DNA of 44,707 nucleotides from an uncultured Ruegeria sp. (GTDB lineage: Bacteria; Pseudomonadota; Alphaproteobacteria; Rhodobacterales; Rhodobacteraceae): the NCBI RefSeq assembly GCF_947504215.1, contig NZ_CANNGO010000009.1:128264-172970 (forward strand), written 5' to 3'. Below, piece by piece: positions 24,822-33,446 of this stretch. Each line of letters opens with the position of its first letter. The stretch's first letter is position 1. The notes under the pieces are model-generated. The model was not told the DNA's origin. It saw only the letters and a program-made list of their open reading frames with translations, and ran no database searches. The translations under genes were made by a program, and so were the position numbers.

Positions 24822-26800
24822 CTGACGAATTTGACGATCTGAAAACTTTGATGGATGCAGCGACGCCAGCACCCGATGCCCGTCGCCGTGCAGAAAATCT
24901 GGAATTGGCACAGGAAAATTTTATGCGTGCCCAAGGATCGCGTGCCGGGATGCGTCCCACTGTTAAGCGAGGCTTGATGGTCCGCATGACAGAAGGAGCA
25001 AAATCCATGTTGAATACCCTCTCACATCGCGGTGTGTTGACCGCAACCACTGCAATCGCAGCCGTGGCTTTGGTTATGATCGTGCCGCAGACGCGGGACT
25101 ATGTGGTTGATCCAACCACGTGGACCGAAAGCCGGGGCGCGTTGCCAAAACCGGAAACTTCAAAGACGGATGATGAAGCCGACGTTTTAGCCAGCCTGCT
25201 CGGTGAAAGCGCAGAAGAGTCGGTTGCTGAAACTCAGCCGGTGACCGAAACAGAGCCCGCCATTGCACCCGCTGCAACGCCATCCCCTGGCGTTCAGTTT
25301 TCGAAGGATGCCGGCCGTTTCGGCATCGCCGGAGGTGCCCTGAATGGGACCGAAACCTCGACGTCGATCGCACCCTTGCCTGAGGATGACCGATTTGTAT
25401 CAAACCCAAATACGGAATCCTTTTCCAACTCTGACACAAACTCGCTGAAAATCACTGCTGACGAGCCGGTTTCGACCTTCTCGATCGACGTTGATACCGC
25501 GTCTTACTCGATTGTCCGGTCTTCGCTGATGAACGGTTATCTGCCACCCAAGGATGCAGTGCGGGTGGAAGAAATGGTGAACTATTTCCCGTACGCCTAT
25601 CCCGCTCCTGATCGAGACACGCCCTTCCGGTCAACGATCACCGTGTCTCCGACGCCTTGGAATGAAGGTACACAGCTTGTCCATATCGGAATTCAGGGCG
25701 CATTGCCTGAGATCGAAGATCGTCCACCGCTCAACCTTGTGTTCCTGATTGATACATCCGGGTCCATGCAGGACGCCAACAAACTGCCGTTGCTCAAGCA
25801 ATCTTTCCGCCTGCTGCTGTCCGAACTGCGGCCAGAGGATCAGGTGTCTATCGTAACCTATGCAGGCAGCGCCGGGCAGGTCCTTGAACCAACGGCAGCT
25901 TCTGAGCGCACGAAGATCCTGAACGCACTTGAGCAGCTGGAGGCAGGCGGGTCGACCGCCGGGCAGGCAGGGTTGCAGCAAGCCTATCAGGTCGCTGAAG
26001 GTATGGCTGAGGAAGGCGATGTTACGCGCGTGGTCCTTGCCACGGATGGGGATTTCAACGTTGGTCTGTCCGATCCAGACGCGTTGAAGAATTTCATCGC
26101 AAGCAAACGCGACAGCGGCACTTTCCTAAGCGTTCTGGGCTTTGGTCGGGGCAATCTGGATGACGCGACGATGCAGGCGCTGGCCCAGAACGGAAACGGG
26201 CAGGCGGCCTATGTCGACACGCTTAATGAGGCACGCAAGGTGCTGGTGGACCAGTTGACAGGTGCGTTGTTCCCAATTGCCAACGACGTGAAGATTCAAG
26301 TGGAATTCAACCCGGCACAGATCGCCGAATACCGTTTGATCGGGTATGAAACCCGCGCCCTGCGACGCGAGGATTTCTCGAATGATCAGGTCGATGCGGG
26401 CGATATTGGCGCGCGTCACAGTGTGACCGCCATTTATGAGGTCACTCCGGTTGGGTCAGATGCCATTCGCAATAGCTCTTTGCGATACGCCTCGGATCCG
26501 GAACCATCGGGGTCTGATGAGATCGGATACTTTAAGCTGCGCTACAAGACACCCGGAGCTGGAGATAGCCAGTTGATCCAACAACCGATCTTGCCTGCTC
26601 AGGCCCCGGCGAATGATGACGTCAAATTTTCGTATGCGATTGCCGGGTTCGGCCAGCTGCTGCGCGGGGGTAGCTATCTGGGTGACTGGTCGTACGAAGA
26701 TGCAATAGCACTGGCGAATACGGCCAAGGGTGAGGATCCGTTTGGATACCGGGTCGAGGCCATCACACTGATGCGTCTGGCCGAAGCCCTTTCCCGTTAA
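24818..26800 (+). CDS. Membrane-anchored von Willebrand A domain protein (YfbK-like), possible anti-sigma partner
   Basis: This protein has 660 residues. A cytoplasmic N-terminus of ~70 residues (MTDEFDDLKTLMDAATPAPDARRRAEN) resembles short sigma-binding tails. One membrane helix follows (GVLTATTAIAAVALVMIVP), then a Pro/Thr/Glu-rich linker. A conserved segment, FSIDVDTASYSIVRSSLMNGYLPP and RVEEMVNYFPY, precedes the VWA domain. The metal site is DTSGS at Asp312-Ser316, with ATDGDFNVG further on. The C-terminal ~170 residues match the DUF3520-type tail of YfbK proteins. It overlaps the ECF sigma gene by four bases. The sigma-binding role is inferred from overlap and topology; the VWA part would face the periplasm and may bind a protein partner. 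Confidence 0.88.
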   Translation: MTDEFDDLKTLMDAATPAPDARRRAENLELAQENFMRAQGSRAGMRPTVKRGLMVRMTEGAKSMLNTLSHRGVLTATTAIAAVALVMIVPQTRDYVVDPTTWTESRGALPKPETSKTDDEADVLASLLGESAEESVAETQPVTETEPAIAPAATPSPGVQFSKDAGRFGIAGGALNGTETSTSIAPLPEDDRFVSNPNTESFSNSDTNSLKITADEPVSTFSIDVDTASYSIVRSSLMNGYLPPKDAVRVEEMVNYFPYAYPAPDRDTPFRSTITVSPTPWNEGTQLVHIGIQGALPEIEDRPPLNLVFLIDTSGSMQDANKLPLLKQSFRLLLSELRPEDQVSIVTYAGSAGQVLEPTAASERTKILNALEQLEAGGSTAGQAGLQQAYQVAEGMAEEGDVTRVVLATDGDFNVGLSDPDALKNFIASKRDSGTFLSVLGFGRGNLDDATMQALAQNGNGQAAYVDTLNEARKVLVDQLTGALFPIANDVKIQVEFNPAQIAEYRLIGYETRALRREDFSNDQVDAGDIGARHSVTAIYEVTPVGSDAIRNSSLRYASDPEPSGSDEIGYFKLRYKTPGAGDSQLIQQPILPAQAPANDDVKFSYAIAGFGQLLRGGSYLGDWSYEDAIALANTAKGEDPFGYRVEAITLMRLAEALSR

Positions 26801-26808
26801 ATCGGGTG

Positions 26809-26832
26809 GCGGGTCGCGGTGCAGTGACCCGC
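26809..26832. terminator. Shared hairpin between convergent VWA and lipoprotein genes
   Basis: GCGGGTC and GACCCGC form seven perfect pairs around a ten-base loop in the 39 bases between two convergent stops. An alternative stem, GTGCAG with CTGCAC, uses overlapping bases and excludes the first. No T-run is seen. Likely a bidirectional terminator. Confidence 0.5.
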
Positions 26833-26839
26833 TGCACAC

Positions 26840-27496
26840 TCAGTTTACGGATGCACGTGGGTTGTTGGCTGCATGAGAATTGATCTTGCGAACGCTCCAT
26901 TCCACGGCATCTCGCATGGTTCTTCCCAACGCAACGTCGAAGGCATTGACCAGATCCGGGGTCGCGTCACTTTCTGACACCACGTTTTCCTGAAACGAGC
27001 TTGATGCGATGATTTTGTCTTCAAACTCGTCGACGATCTTAATGTTCATACGCACTTCAACACGTACGGTTTTTGCCTCTTCAGTCTCGGAAACCACAAC
27101 GCCCTGAAACTCGCGCAGGTCGGGCACTATGACGTAATCCGCGCGCAGTCCAACGGTCGAGCGCCCGACGGCGGCCACTTTGCCAGAGTTTTCGTAGCTT
27201 TCAACCATCAGCGCCTGAACGATGAGCGGAGCCCGGTCAACCCAACGGGCGCGAGGCAAATACTGCACCTGCAGTGGGGTCGGCTGAACTGCAATCTGAT
27301 CCGTGTTCACCGCAGCCGTTGCGGTTGGTTCTTGGACCACAATCTGTTTTTGCACTTTCGGCAGCGACGAAGAAAAAGTGCTTTTGGGGGTCAACAGATA
27401 CAGATCATTCGGTTTGGCGGCTTGCTGCAATGTTCCCAAACCGGCGCATCCACCAAGCGTCGCTATCATCAGGGTCAGAACAAAAGGCCTAATCAT
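26840..27496 (-). CDS. ABC transporter auxiliary lipoprotein (PqiC/LptAux-like)
   Basis: A 218-residue lipoprotein: signal MIRPFVLTLMIATLGGC with the acylated cysteine at Cys17 in a LGGC lipobox. The mature protein carries text typical of the ABC-type transport auxiliary lipoprotein family (PF03886): YLLTPKSTFSSSLPKV, VQYLPRARWVDRAPLIVQALMVESYENSGKVAAVGR, and a tail region on an amphipathic helix. Such proteins partner MCE proteins on the inner leaflet of the outer membrane. Last gene of the Mla-like operon; its ATG overlaps the MCE gene stop (ATGA). Confidence 0.9.
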   Translation of the reverse strand: MIRPFVLTLMIATLGGCAGLGTLQQAAKPNDLYLLTPKSTFSSSLPKVQKQIVVQEPTATAAVNTDQIAVQPTPLQVQYLPRARWVDRAPLIVQALMVESYENSGKVAAVGRSTVGLRADYVIVPDLREFQGVVVSETEEAKTVRVEVRMNIKIVDEFEDKIIASSSFQENVVSESDATPDLVNAFDVALGRTMRDAVEWSVRKINSHAANNPRASVN

Positions 27497-28809
27497 TGAC
27501 GAAACTCCGATGCTTGGGTGCCCAGAAGGAAACGTGCTGGGTCACGTTCGATCTTGTCTACAAGACGATCAAGGCTGATGACCAGTCGCTGAGATTCTTC
27601 GACGAACCGTACGAATTGAGGCAGGCCCACACGTAGAAAATCTGATACCTGTCGGCGGTTGGTCTGGACAATGCCATCAATTGTTCCCAGCAACTCCGAC
27701 GCGGAATTTGAGGCGCTGAGAATGTCGTCTGAAATCTTGTCGATCTTGTCCGTGATGTTCGACACGGTTTCTGTGACCTGATTTGCCGCCTTGCGGATGT
27801 CTTCCGCGACGGGGGCCACGTTTTCATCCATCACCCGGTTTGCCGAGTCGAATGCGCGTTCAGCCGATGCAAGCGTGCTTTTCGCCGTGTCCATCGCCGA
27901 GGTGATCGACCCCAGCGTCTTGTTCGCATTCAGCACGGTTTCGGTGACAACCTCCAGCGTCACACTGCCTTCGTCCGACAGGCGTGTCAGGCGTTCAGCC
28001 AGCTGCGAGCCACGTTCGATAAAGGGCCGGATGTCTTCCTGAAGGACCCGGTCCGCCGTCGTTAAAGTGGTCTTTGCCTCATCGAGGGCCAGCTTGGCTG
28101 AATCCGACGCCGTTTTAACAGACTTGAGAGTATCTGTACCTGTTTTTAGTGTTGTTTCCGCTGTGTCGATCAACGGATCCAAGCGCTTTGAAAACTCACC
28201 GATATCTTTGGCGACCTGGCCAACATCGCTAGCCACAGACTCGAAGCTGGTCAGCGTTTTATCCAGTTTCCCGGTGGCAGAGGATAGGTTGTCCAGAATG
28301 CTGCTGACGGCTTCACGGTTCTTGTCATCAACCACCTTGTTAAGGCTTTCCAGCAAAGTTACCGCCTCGTCCAGAACTTTTGGCGCACCTTCAAACAAGG
28401 ATTGGATCGTACTGCGTTTGCTTTTGATCACGCTGTTCTGTGCCAATCGCTCTGCGGTTGCGGATCCTCCGGTAAGTTCGACGTAACCGACGCCTGTGAC
28501 GCCAAGGGACTGTAGCTGCGCTATTGTCTCCGAGGTGATGGGGATATCTGCATCCACTTCGATCCGAACCCGAACTTTGGATGGGTCGTCGTTGTCCAGA
28601 TTAAGCGAGATCACCTGCCCGACCGGTAGGCCGTTGTAGTTAACGCCTCCGGCGGCCGACAAACCAGAGACATTGTCGAACAACACATCATAGTAAGCGT
28701 ATTGGCGGGTAACCTCGAATTTGGCGAGCCACAGGAAAAAGCCGAACGCGCCCAGAATCCCCGCAAGGGTGAACGCTCCGATCAGAATATAGTTTGCTCG
28801 GGTTTCCAT
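27493..28809 (-). CDS. MCE/MlaD-family lipid-binding protein with long coiled coil
   Basis: A 438-residue protein anchored by one N-terminal helix (YILIGAFTLAGILGAFGFFLWLA). One MCE domain follows (about residues 40-120): YYDVLFDNVSGLSAAGGVNYNGLPVGQV, then LGVTGVGYVELTGG. The remaining ~300 residues are mostly heptad-like helix rich in Ser, Thr, Ala, Asp and Lys, with repeated TLKSV/TLTTA/TLGSI/TLASA segments. MCE proteins form hexameric rings that carry lipids between inner and outer membrane, and the long coil may make a tube or needle across the periplasm as in PqiB. ATG 28809 follows AGGTAGAGG. Located between the ATPase and the lipoprotein genes. Confidence 0.92.
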   Translation of the reverse strand: METRANYILIGAFTLAGILGAFGFFLWLAKFEVTRQYAYYDVLFDNVSGLSAAGGVNYNGLPVGQVISLNLDNDDPSKVRVRIEVDADIPITSETIAQLQSLGVTGVGYVELTGGSATAERLAQNSVIKSKRSTIQSLFEGAPKVLDEAVTLLESLNKVVDDKNREAVSSILDNLSSATGKLDKTLTSFESVASDVGQVAKDIGEFSKRLDPLIDTAETTLKTGTDTLKSVKTASDSAKLALDEAKTTLTTADRVLQEDIRPFIERGSQLAERLTRLSDEGSVTLEVVTETVLNANKTLGSITSAMDTAKSTLASAERAFDSANRVMDENVAPVAEDIRKAANQVTETVSNITDKIDKISDDILSASNSASELLGTIDGIVQTNRRQVSDFLRVGLPQFVRFVEESQRLVISLDRLVDKIERDPARFLLGTQASEFRQ

Positions 28810-28814
28810 CGCCT

Positions 28815-29630
28815 CTACCTGTCCTGCCCCTTCTGTTGTGCCGCGCGGGCACGGGGGCCTGTGAAGTACTCTTTCACCCAAGGATGGTCGACCTTGGTCA
28901 TGTCTTCTATCGGACCTTCGACCAGCACGCGCTTTTCTGCAAGCACCGCGATACGGTCACAGATAGCGTAAAGACTGTCCAGATCGTGAGTTACCATAAA
29001 AACCGTCAGTCCAAGCGCCTGCTGCAATTCGCCAATCAGGTCATCATAGGCGGCGGCACCAATCGGGTCCAAGCCGGCCGTAGGTTCGTCCAAAAACACA
29101 ATTTCCGGGTCCAAAGCCAGCGCGCGCGCCAAAGCGGCACGTTTACGCATACCGCCCGACAGTTCGGACGGAAACTTGCCGCAGCTTAATTGTGGCAAGC
29201 CAACGAGGCTGATTTTGAGCGCTCCAAGCGCCTCCATCAGGCTTTCGCTAATGCCGGTGTGTTCGCGCAGGGGAGCCATGACGTTTTGCAAAACCGTCAA
29301 TGACGAGAACAACGCGCCGTCCTGAAAGGCAACGCCCCAATGCCGTTCGATCCTACGTCGGTCTTCTTCCGGCCCGTTTAGAACGTCTACCCCCAAGACC
29401 TCAATACTGCCTGCCGCAGGTTTGTTCAGCCCTACAATCGTGCGCAACAGAACAGACTTACCAGTGCCCGAACCGCCGACAATACCCAAAACCTCGCCCC
29501 GCCAAACATCGAGGTTCAGATCGTCATGTACCACTTGCGGACCGAACTGATTTCGCAGGCCCCGGACGCGGATCACGGCATCACGTTGAGCGTCTGACTT
29601 CGTTTCCTGCTGTTGAACCGTGCCGTCCAT
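28815..29630 (-). CDS. mlaF: Mla-type lipid ABC transporter, ATP-binding protein
   Basis: This 271-residue ATPase has Walker A GGSGTGKSVLLRTIVGL, signature LSGGMRKRAALARALALDPE, Walker B IVFLDEPTAGLDPIGAAAYD, and the switch histidine in FMVTHDLDSL. GGSGTGKSV and LDPI are typical of MlaF. ATG 29630 lies one base past the permease stop; the frame to 29672 would overlap that gene. It drives lipid transfer with the MlaE permease. The name is by family; in alphaproteobacteria this operon lacks the exact MlaFEDCB order of E. coli. Confidence 0.93.
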   Translation of the reverse strand: MDGTVQQQETKSDAQRDAVIRVRGLRNQFGPQVVHDDLNLDVWRGEVLGIVGGSGTGKSVLLRTIVGLNKPAAGSIEVLGVDVLNGPEEDRRRIERHWGVAFQDGALFSSLTVLQNVMAPLREHTGISESLMEALGALKISLVGLPQLSCGKFPSELSGGMRKRAALARALALDPEIVFLDEPTAGLDPIGAAAYDDLIGELQQALGLTVFMVTHDLDSLYAICDRIAVLAEKRVLVEGPIEDMTKVDHPWVKEYFTGPRARAAQQKGQDR

Positions 29631-29631
29631 G

Positions 29632-30762
29632 TCAGACCCCGATCTGAGAAAAGAAGATCGAGAAAAGCGCATCGATTGCGATCACCATAAAGATGGATTG
29701 TACCACCGACGCCGTTGTACGCTGACCAACACTCTGGGACGAGCCCTTGACCTGCATGGCCTGCCAGCAGGCTATGACGCCTATGACTAGGGCGAAAAAC
29801 GGCGCTTTGATCAGACCAACGGCCAATTGCCATACATCGGTGTTTTCTTTCAGACGAGTCACGAACATGCCGGGGCTGACGCCAAGATCAATCCAGCTCA
29901 TCAAGGCGCCGCCAAAAAGGCCAGCCATGTCAGCGACAAATCCCAGAATTGGCAGCATGATCAAAAGGGCAAGCACACGGGGGATGACCAGCACTTCGAT
30001 CGGGTCCAGCCCCAATGTGCGCATGGCATCAATCTCTTCCTGCACTTTCATTGAGCCAATCGAGGCCGTAAAGGCCGAGCCAGACCGGCCCGCAACAATA
30101 ATTGCCGTGAGCAGAATGCCAAGTTCACGCAGAATCGAGATTGAGATCAGCTCGACCACGAAAATCTCCGCGCCAAACTGTTTAAGCTGGGTTGCGCCCT
30201 GAAAGGCCAGAACGACGCCAATCAGAAACCCCATGAGCGCGACAATGGGCAGGGCCTTGAATCCGGTTTCTTCCATATGCGTGACCAACGCGGCGCGACG
30301 CAGGCGCCAAGGTCGCAGAAGCGTACGCACCAGCCGGTCGAGTGTCAGCCCGAGGAACCCCAATATGGACAGAGTGTCCTGCCAGGTCCCGTAAGTACCT
30401 TGCCCAATATGTTCGACCCAATCCGCGAAACCACGTGGTTGTGGCAGCTTGCCAGGGTCGCCGGGGATATTGTGAGAGACAGTATCGATCAGGGCTGCAT
30501 GGGCTGGCTGAACCCCCTTGAACTGAAGTGTCGCACCTTTGGACGTGAATCGCCCGGCCAGATCAGCGACCAACCATGCACCGCCGGTGTCCAATGCTTC
30601 GACGTCTGTCAAATCCAACGTCACCGGGCCATCAGAAGGACGGATTGCGGCAAAGTCGTTTTCAACGGTTTCCAGTGATTGCGTTAGCATGTCACCTGCA
30701 ATCCGTACCAACGTGCCGTCGCTGTCTTGCTCGGATGTTATGTTAGGCGGCGTCATGGCCAT
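29632..30762 (-). CDS. mlaE: Mla-type lipid ABC transporter permease with N-terminal STAS domain
   Basis: A protein of about 376 residues. The first ~110 residues form a STAS domain (PVTLDLTDVEALDTGGAWLVADLAGRF, VQPAHAALIDTV), the role filled by separate MlaB in E. coli. The rest is a MlaE permease with about five helices and GFLIGVVLAFQGATQLKQFGA, GRSGSAFTASIGSMKVQEEIDAMRTLGLDPIEVLVIPR, and PFFALVIGVIACWQAMQVKG. The start is ATG 30762 or ATG 30756; no clear ribosome site. First gene of the operon, transcribed away from the SxtJ-like gene. Works in the inner membrane with the ATPase and MCE protein. Confidence 0.93.
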   Translation of the reverse strand: MAMTPPNITSEQDSDGTLVRIAGDMLTQSLETVENDFAAIRPSDGPVTLDLTDVEALDTGGAWLVADLAGRFTSKGATLQFKGVQPAHAALIDTVSHNIPGDPGKLPQPRGFADWVEHIGQGTYGTWQDTLSILGFLGLTLDRLVRTLLRPWRLRRAALVTHMEETGFKALPIVALMGFLIGVVLAFQGATQLKQFGAEIFVVELISISILRELGILLTAIIVAGRSGSAFTASIGSMKVQEEIDAMRTLGLDPIEVLVIPRVLALLIMLPILGFVADMAGLFGGALMSWIDLGVSPGMFVTRLKENTDVWQLAVGLIKAPFFALVIGVIACWQAMQVKGSSQSVGQRTTASVVQSIFMVIAIDALFSIFFSQIGV

Positions 30763-30963
30763 ATGTGAAGTGAAACGCACATGGGCTGCAACGGGTTTGT
30801 GCCACCCAATCTGGAATTGAGTGCTCAGAATGGCGTTCGTGCGACACCGGGCGACAGAAATTAACGATTTTCCAGCGCGCTCTGTGATCTATTCCCTTGT
30901 GTCGCTGGGTGGCGATGTTATCTTTGGCCCTGTTATTGTGTTTTTGTTATTCGGTTGTGTTTC

Positions 30964-31368
30964 ATGTCTGACCATCAAGCAAATGTTGATGTCGAAATCG
31001 GGTCCGAGCGGGGCTTTGGGATCGTCTTCACTGTAGTCTTCCTGATCATTGCCCTGTGGCCGCTGTGGGGCGGTGGTACAGTGCGCTGGATTCCGCTGGT
31101 CATCGCTGCGATTATTCTGGCTTTGACCTTTATTGCCCCGAAAACGCTGACCAAGCCCAACCGGCTTTGGTTCAAGTTTGGTATGTTGCTGGGCGCCATC
31201 GTTGCACCCGTCGTGATGTTCCTTGTTTTCATAACCACATTTGTGCCGTTCGGCGTCGTCGTACGCCTGTTTGGCAAAGATCTTTTGTCTGAAAAACTAG
31301 ACAGTTCAGCAAAAAGCTATTGGGTTGATCGCACGGATCAGCCCGGCAGCATGAAACAGCAGTTTTAA
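30964..31368 (+). CDS. SxtJ-like small membrane protein
   Basis: This 134-residue protein has a polar N-terminus (MSDHQANVDVEIGSERGFG) and then three or four hydrophobic segments: IVFTVVFLIIALWPL, WIPLVIAAIILALTFIA, and GMLLGAIVAPVVMFLVFITTFVPFGVVVRLF. It ends in a polar tail with KSYWVDRTDQPGSMKQQF. The layout and the tail resemble SxtJ-family proteins, which sit beside carbamoyltransferases. Function unknown. It is followed by the tiny DUF5989 gene and the carbamoyltransferase on one apparent transcript. A possible promoter, TTGTGT-16-TATCTT, lies at 30897-30924, unproven. Confidence 0.75.
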   Translation: MSDHQANVDVEIGSERGFGIVFTVVFLIIALWPLWGGGTVRWIPLVIAAIILALTFIAPKTLTKPNRLWFKFGMLLGAIVAPVVMFLVFITTFVPFGVVVRLFGKDLLSEKLDSSAKSYWVDRTDQPGSMKQQF

Positions 31369-31385
31369 AGAAGGGAGAACCAGGC

Positions 31386-31535
31386 GTGTCATTCGTTTCC
31401 GAGCTCTGGTCATTTATGAGGGTCAGAAAAAAGTTTTGGCTGTTGCCCATCCTGATTGTGTTGGGTTTGTTCGGCGGTCTGATTGTACTTAGCCAAGGTT
31501 CGGCGATTGCGCCGTTCATCTATACGCTGTTCTGA
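31386..31535 (+). CDS. 49-residue DUF5989-type membrane protein
   Basis: A GTG start at 31386, with GAAGGGAGA about nine bases upstream, opens a 49-codon frame ending TGA at 31533-31535. The peptide has a short amphipathic head (MSFVSELWSFMRVRKKFWLL), one membrane helix (PILIVLGLFGGLIVLS) and the tail QGSAIAPFIYTLF. That layout matches the DUF5989 family, which occurs beside SxtJ and carbamoyltransferase genes. It lies 17 bases after the SxtJ-like gene and four bases before the carbamoyltransferase ATG. The function is unknown; a membrane anchor or partner for the carbamoyltransferase is a guess from the tight linkage. Confidence 0.82.
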   Translation: MSFVSELWSFMRVRKKFWLLPILIVLGLFGGLIVLSQGSAIAPFIYTLF

Positions 31536-31539
31536 TCCT

Positions 31540-33375
31540 ATGACTTATATTTTAGGCATATCAGCGCTGTATCATGACAGCGCAGCAGCTTTGCTGTGCG
31601 ACGGCAAGATCATTGCCGCCGCGCAGGAAGAACGCTTTACCCGTCGCAAACACGACCCGGGTTTTCCTGAAAAGGCCATCGAGTATGTGTTGGCCGAATC
31701 AGGAGTTACCCTTGCCGATGTGGACAATGTTGTCTTTTACGACAAACCGTTTCTGAAGTTCGAACGCCTGATCGAAACCTATATCGCAGTAGCACCGCGT
31801 GGTTTTAACTCGTTCCGAATGGCGATGCCGGTCTGGTTGAGAGAGAAGTTGTTTCTCAAGGATCTGCTGAACAAACAGCTGCGTAGGATCGACCCGGATT
31901 TCTCGGTCGAAAAAATTCTGTTCACAGAACACCATGTCAGCCATGCGGCCAGCGCATTCTATCCCTCTCCGTTTGAAGAGGCGATCGTGCTGACAGTGGA
32001 CGGTGTCGGGGAATGGGCAACAACAACTGTGGGTATCGGGCGCGGCAATGACCTGACGATGGTCAAGGAATTGCACTTCCCGCATTCACTGGGTCTGCTC
32101 TATTCGGCTTTCACCTATTACACAGGCTTCAAGGTCAATTCCGGTGAATACAAGGTCATGGGTTTGGCTCCTTATGGGGTGCCGCAATACAAGGACCTTA
32201 TCCTAGAACATCTGGTGGACCTGAAAGAGGACGGTTCGTTCCGTCTGAACCAGAAGTATTTCAACTACACCGCCGGTCTGACGATGACCAACAAGGCGTT
32301 GGAAGACTTGTTTGGCCATCCTGTGCGCAAGCCTGAAACGGAACAGTTGTCGCAATTCCATATGGACATTGCGGCTTCGGTGCAGGCCGTGACCGAGGAA
32401 ATCATGCTGCGCATCACCCGTGATCTGGCGCGCGAGCATGGCATACGCAATCTGTGTATGGCAGGTGGGGTGGCCTTGAACTGCGTCGCCAACGGCAAAA
32501 TCCTCCGGGACGGTGCCTTTGACAATGTTTGGGTACAACCCGCCGCCGGCGATGCAGGTGGTGCATTGGGCGCTGCCTATGCCGCCTGGCATCAAGAGAT
32601 GCAACAACCGCGTGAAGTGCCTTCTGGTGATCAAATGCAGGGGTCTTATCTTGGCCCACTGTATGAGGATGATGCAATTGCCAAGGAACTAACCCAAGCG
32701 GGTGCAAAATTTTCCACCTATGCGAACGGAGAGCTGGTCGATCAAACCGCACAGGCGTTGGCAGATGGCAAAGCGGTTGGCTGGTTCCAGGGGCGTATGG
32801 AGTTCGGTCCTCGTGCCTTGGGTGCCCGCTCGATCTTGGGCGATCCTAGATCCGAGTCGATGCAAAAGACCCTCAACCTCAAGGTCAAGTACCGCGAGAG
32901 TTTCAGGCCATTCGCACCATCCGTTCTAAGCGAAGATGTGTCTGACTGGTTCGAACTGGATGGGGACAGCCCCTACATGCTGATCGTTGCCGACGTTCAG
33001 GATCGCATCCGGCGCAAAATGACGGACGAGGAAAACGCTCTGTTTGGCATTGATAAGCTAAATGTAAAGCGGTCCGACATTCCGGCTGTGACCCATGTCG
33101 ATTATTCCGCCCGCATCCAGACCGTGCACAAAGAAACCAATCCGGCCTATCACGCGCTGATCTCGAAGTTTAAGGATCTGACCGGCTGTTCACTGGTGGT
33201 CAACACATCGTTTAACGTGCGGGGTGAACCGATCGTGTGTACGCCAACCGATGCGTTCCGGTGTTTCATGGGCACGGATATCGAAGTGCTGTCCATCGGG
33301 AATTGCTTGCTGCGCAAGGAAGAACAGGATCCGGGTCTTCGGGAGAACTACGAGACCAAATACGAGCTGGACTAA
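31540..33375 (+). CDS. Carbamoyltransferase, TobZ/NodU/HypF-C family
   Basis: A 611-residue enzyme. The N-terminal Kae1-like domain begins MTYILGISALYHDSAAALL. It has EERFTRRKHDPGFP, the metal/substrate histidines in FTEHHVSHAASAFYPSPF (His131/132, His135) and VDGVGEWATT (Asp154). The C-terminal carbamoyltransferase domain has GWFQGRMEFGPRALGARSILGDPR and VKYRESFRPFAPSVL. Family members use carbamoyl phosphate and ATP to make carbamoyl adenylate and move the carbamoyl group to a hydroxyl of a sugar, antibiotic or lipid. ATG 31540 is four bases after the DUF5989 stop. The acceptor is not evident; no antibiotic or Nod-factor genes are near. Confidence 0.93.
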   Translation: MTYILGISALYHDSAAALLCDGKIIAAAQEERFTRRKHDPGFPEKAIEYVLAESGVTLADVDNVVFYDKPFLKFERLIETYIAVAPRGFNSFRMAMPVWLREKLFLKDLLNKQLRRIDPDFSVEKILFTEHHVSHAASAFYPSPFEEAIVLTVDGVGEWATTTVGIGRGNDLTMVKELHFPHSLGLLYSAFTYYTGFKVNSGEYKVMGLAPYGVPQYKDLILEHLVDLKEDGSFRLNQKYFNYTAGLTMTNKALEDLFGHPVRKPETEQLSQFHMDIAASVQAVTEEIMLRITRDLAREHGIRNLCMAGGVALNCVANGKILRDGAFDNVWVQPAAGDAGGALGAAYAAWHQEMQQPREVPSGDQMQGSYLGPLYEDDAIAKELTQAGAKFSTYANGELVDQTAQALADGKAVGWFQGRMEFGPRALGARSILGDPRSESMQKTLNLKVKYRESFRPFAPSVLSEDVSDWFELDGDSPYMLIVADVQDRIRRKMTDEENALFGIDKLNVKRSDIPAVTHVDYSARIQTVHKETNPAYHALISKFKDLTGCSLVVNTSFNVRGEPIVCTPTDAFRCFMGTDIEVLSIGNCLLRKEEQDPGLRENYETKYELD

Positions 33376-33446
33376 CCAGTTGCATGACCGATTGAACCAC
33401 GACAAAGTCCGTATCTGAAAAAGGGTGCGGAATAGGGGTCCGTGGT

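Noticed and set aside
30821..31036. 71-residue plus-strand frame overlapping the SxtJ-like start
   Set aside because: It is out of frame with the SxtJ-like gene over its last 70 bases and has no domain; the region is better explained as promoter and leader.
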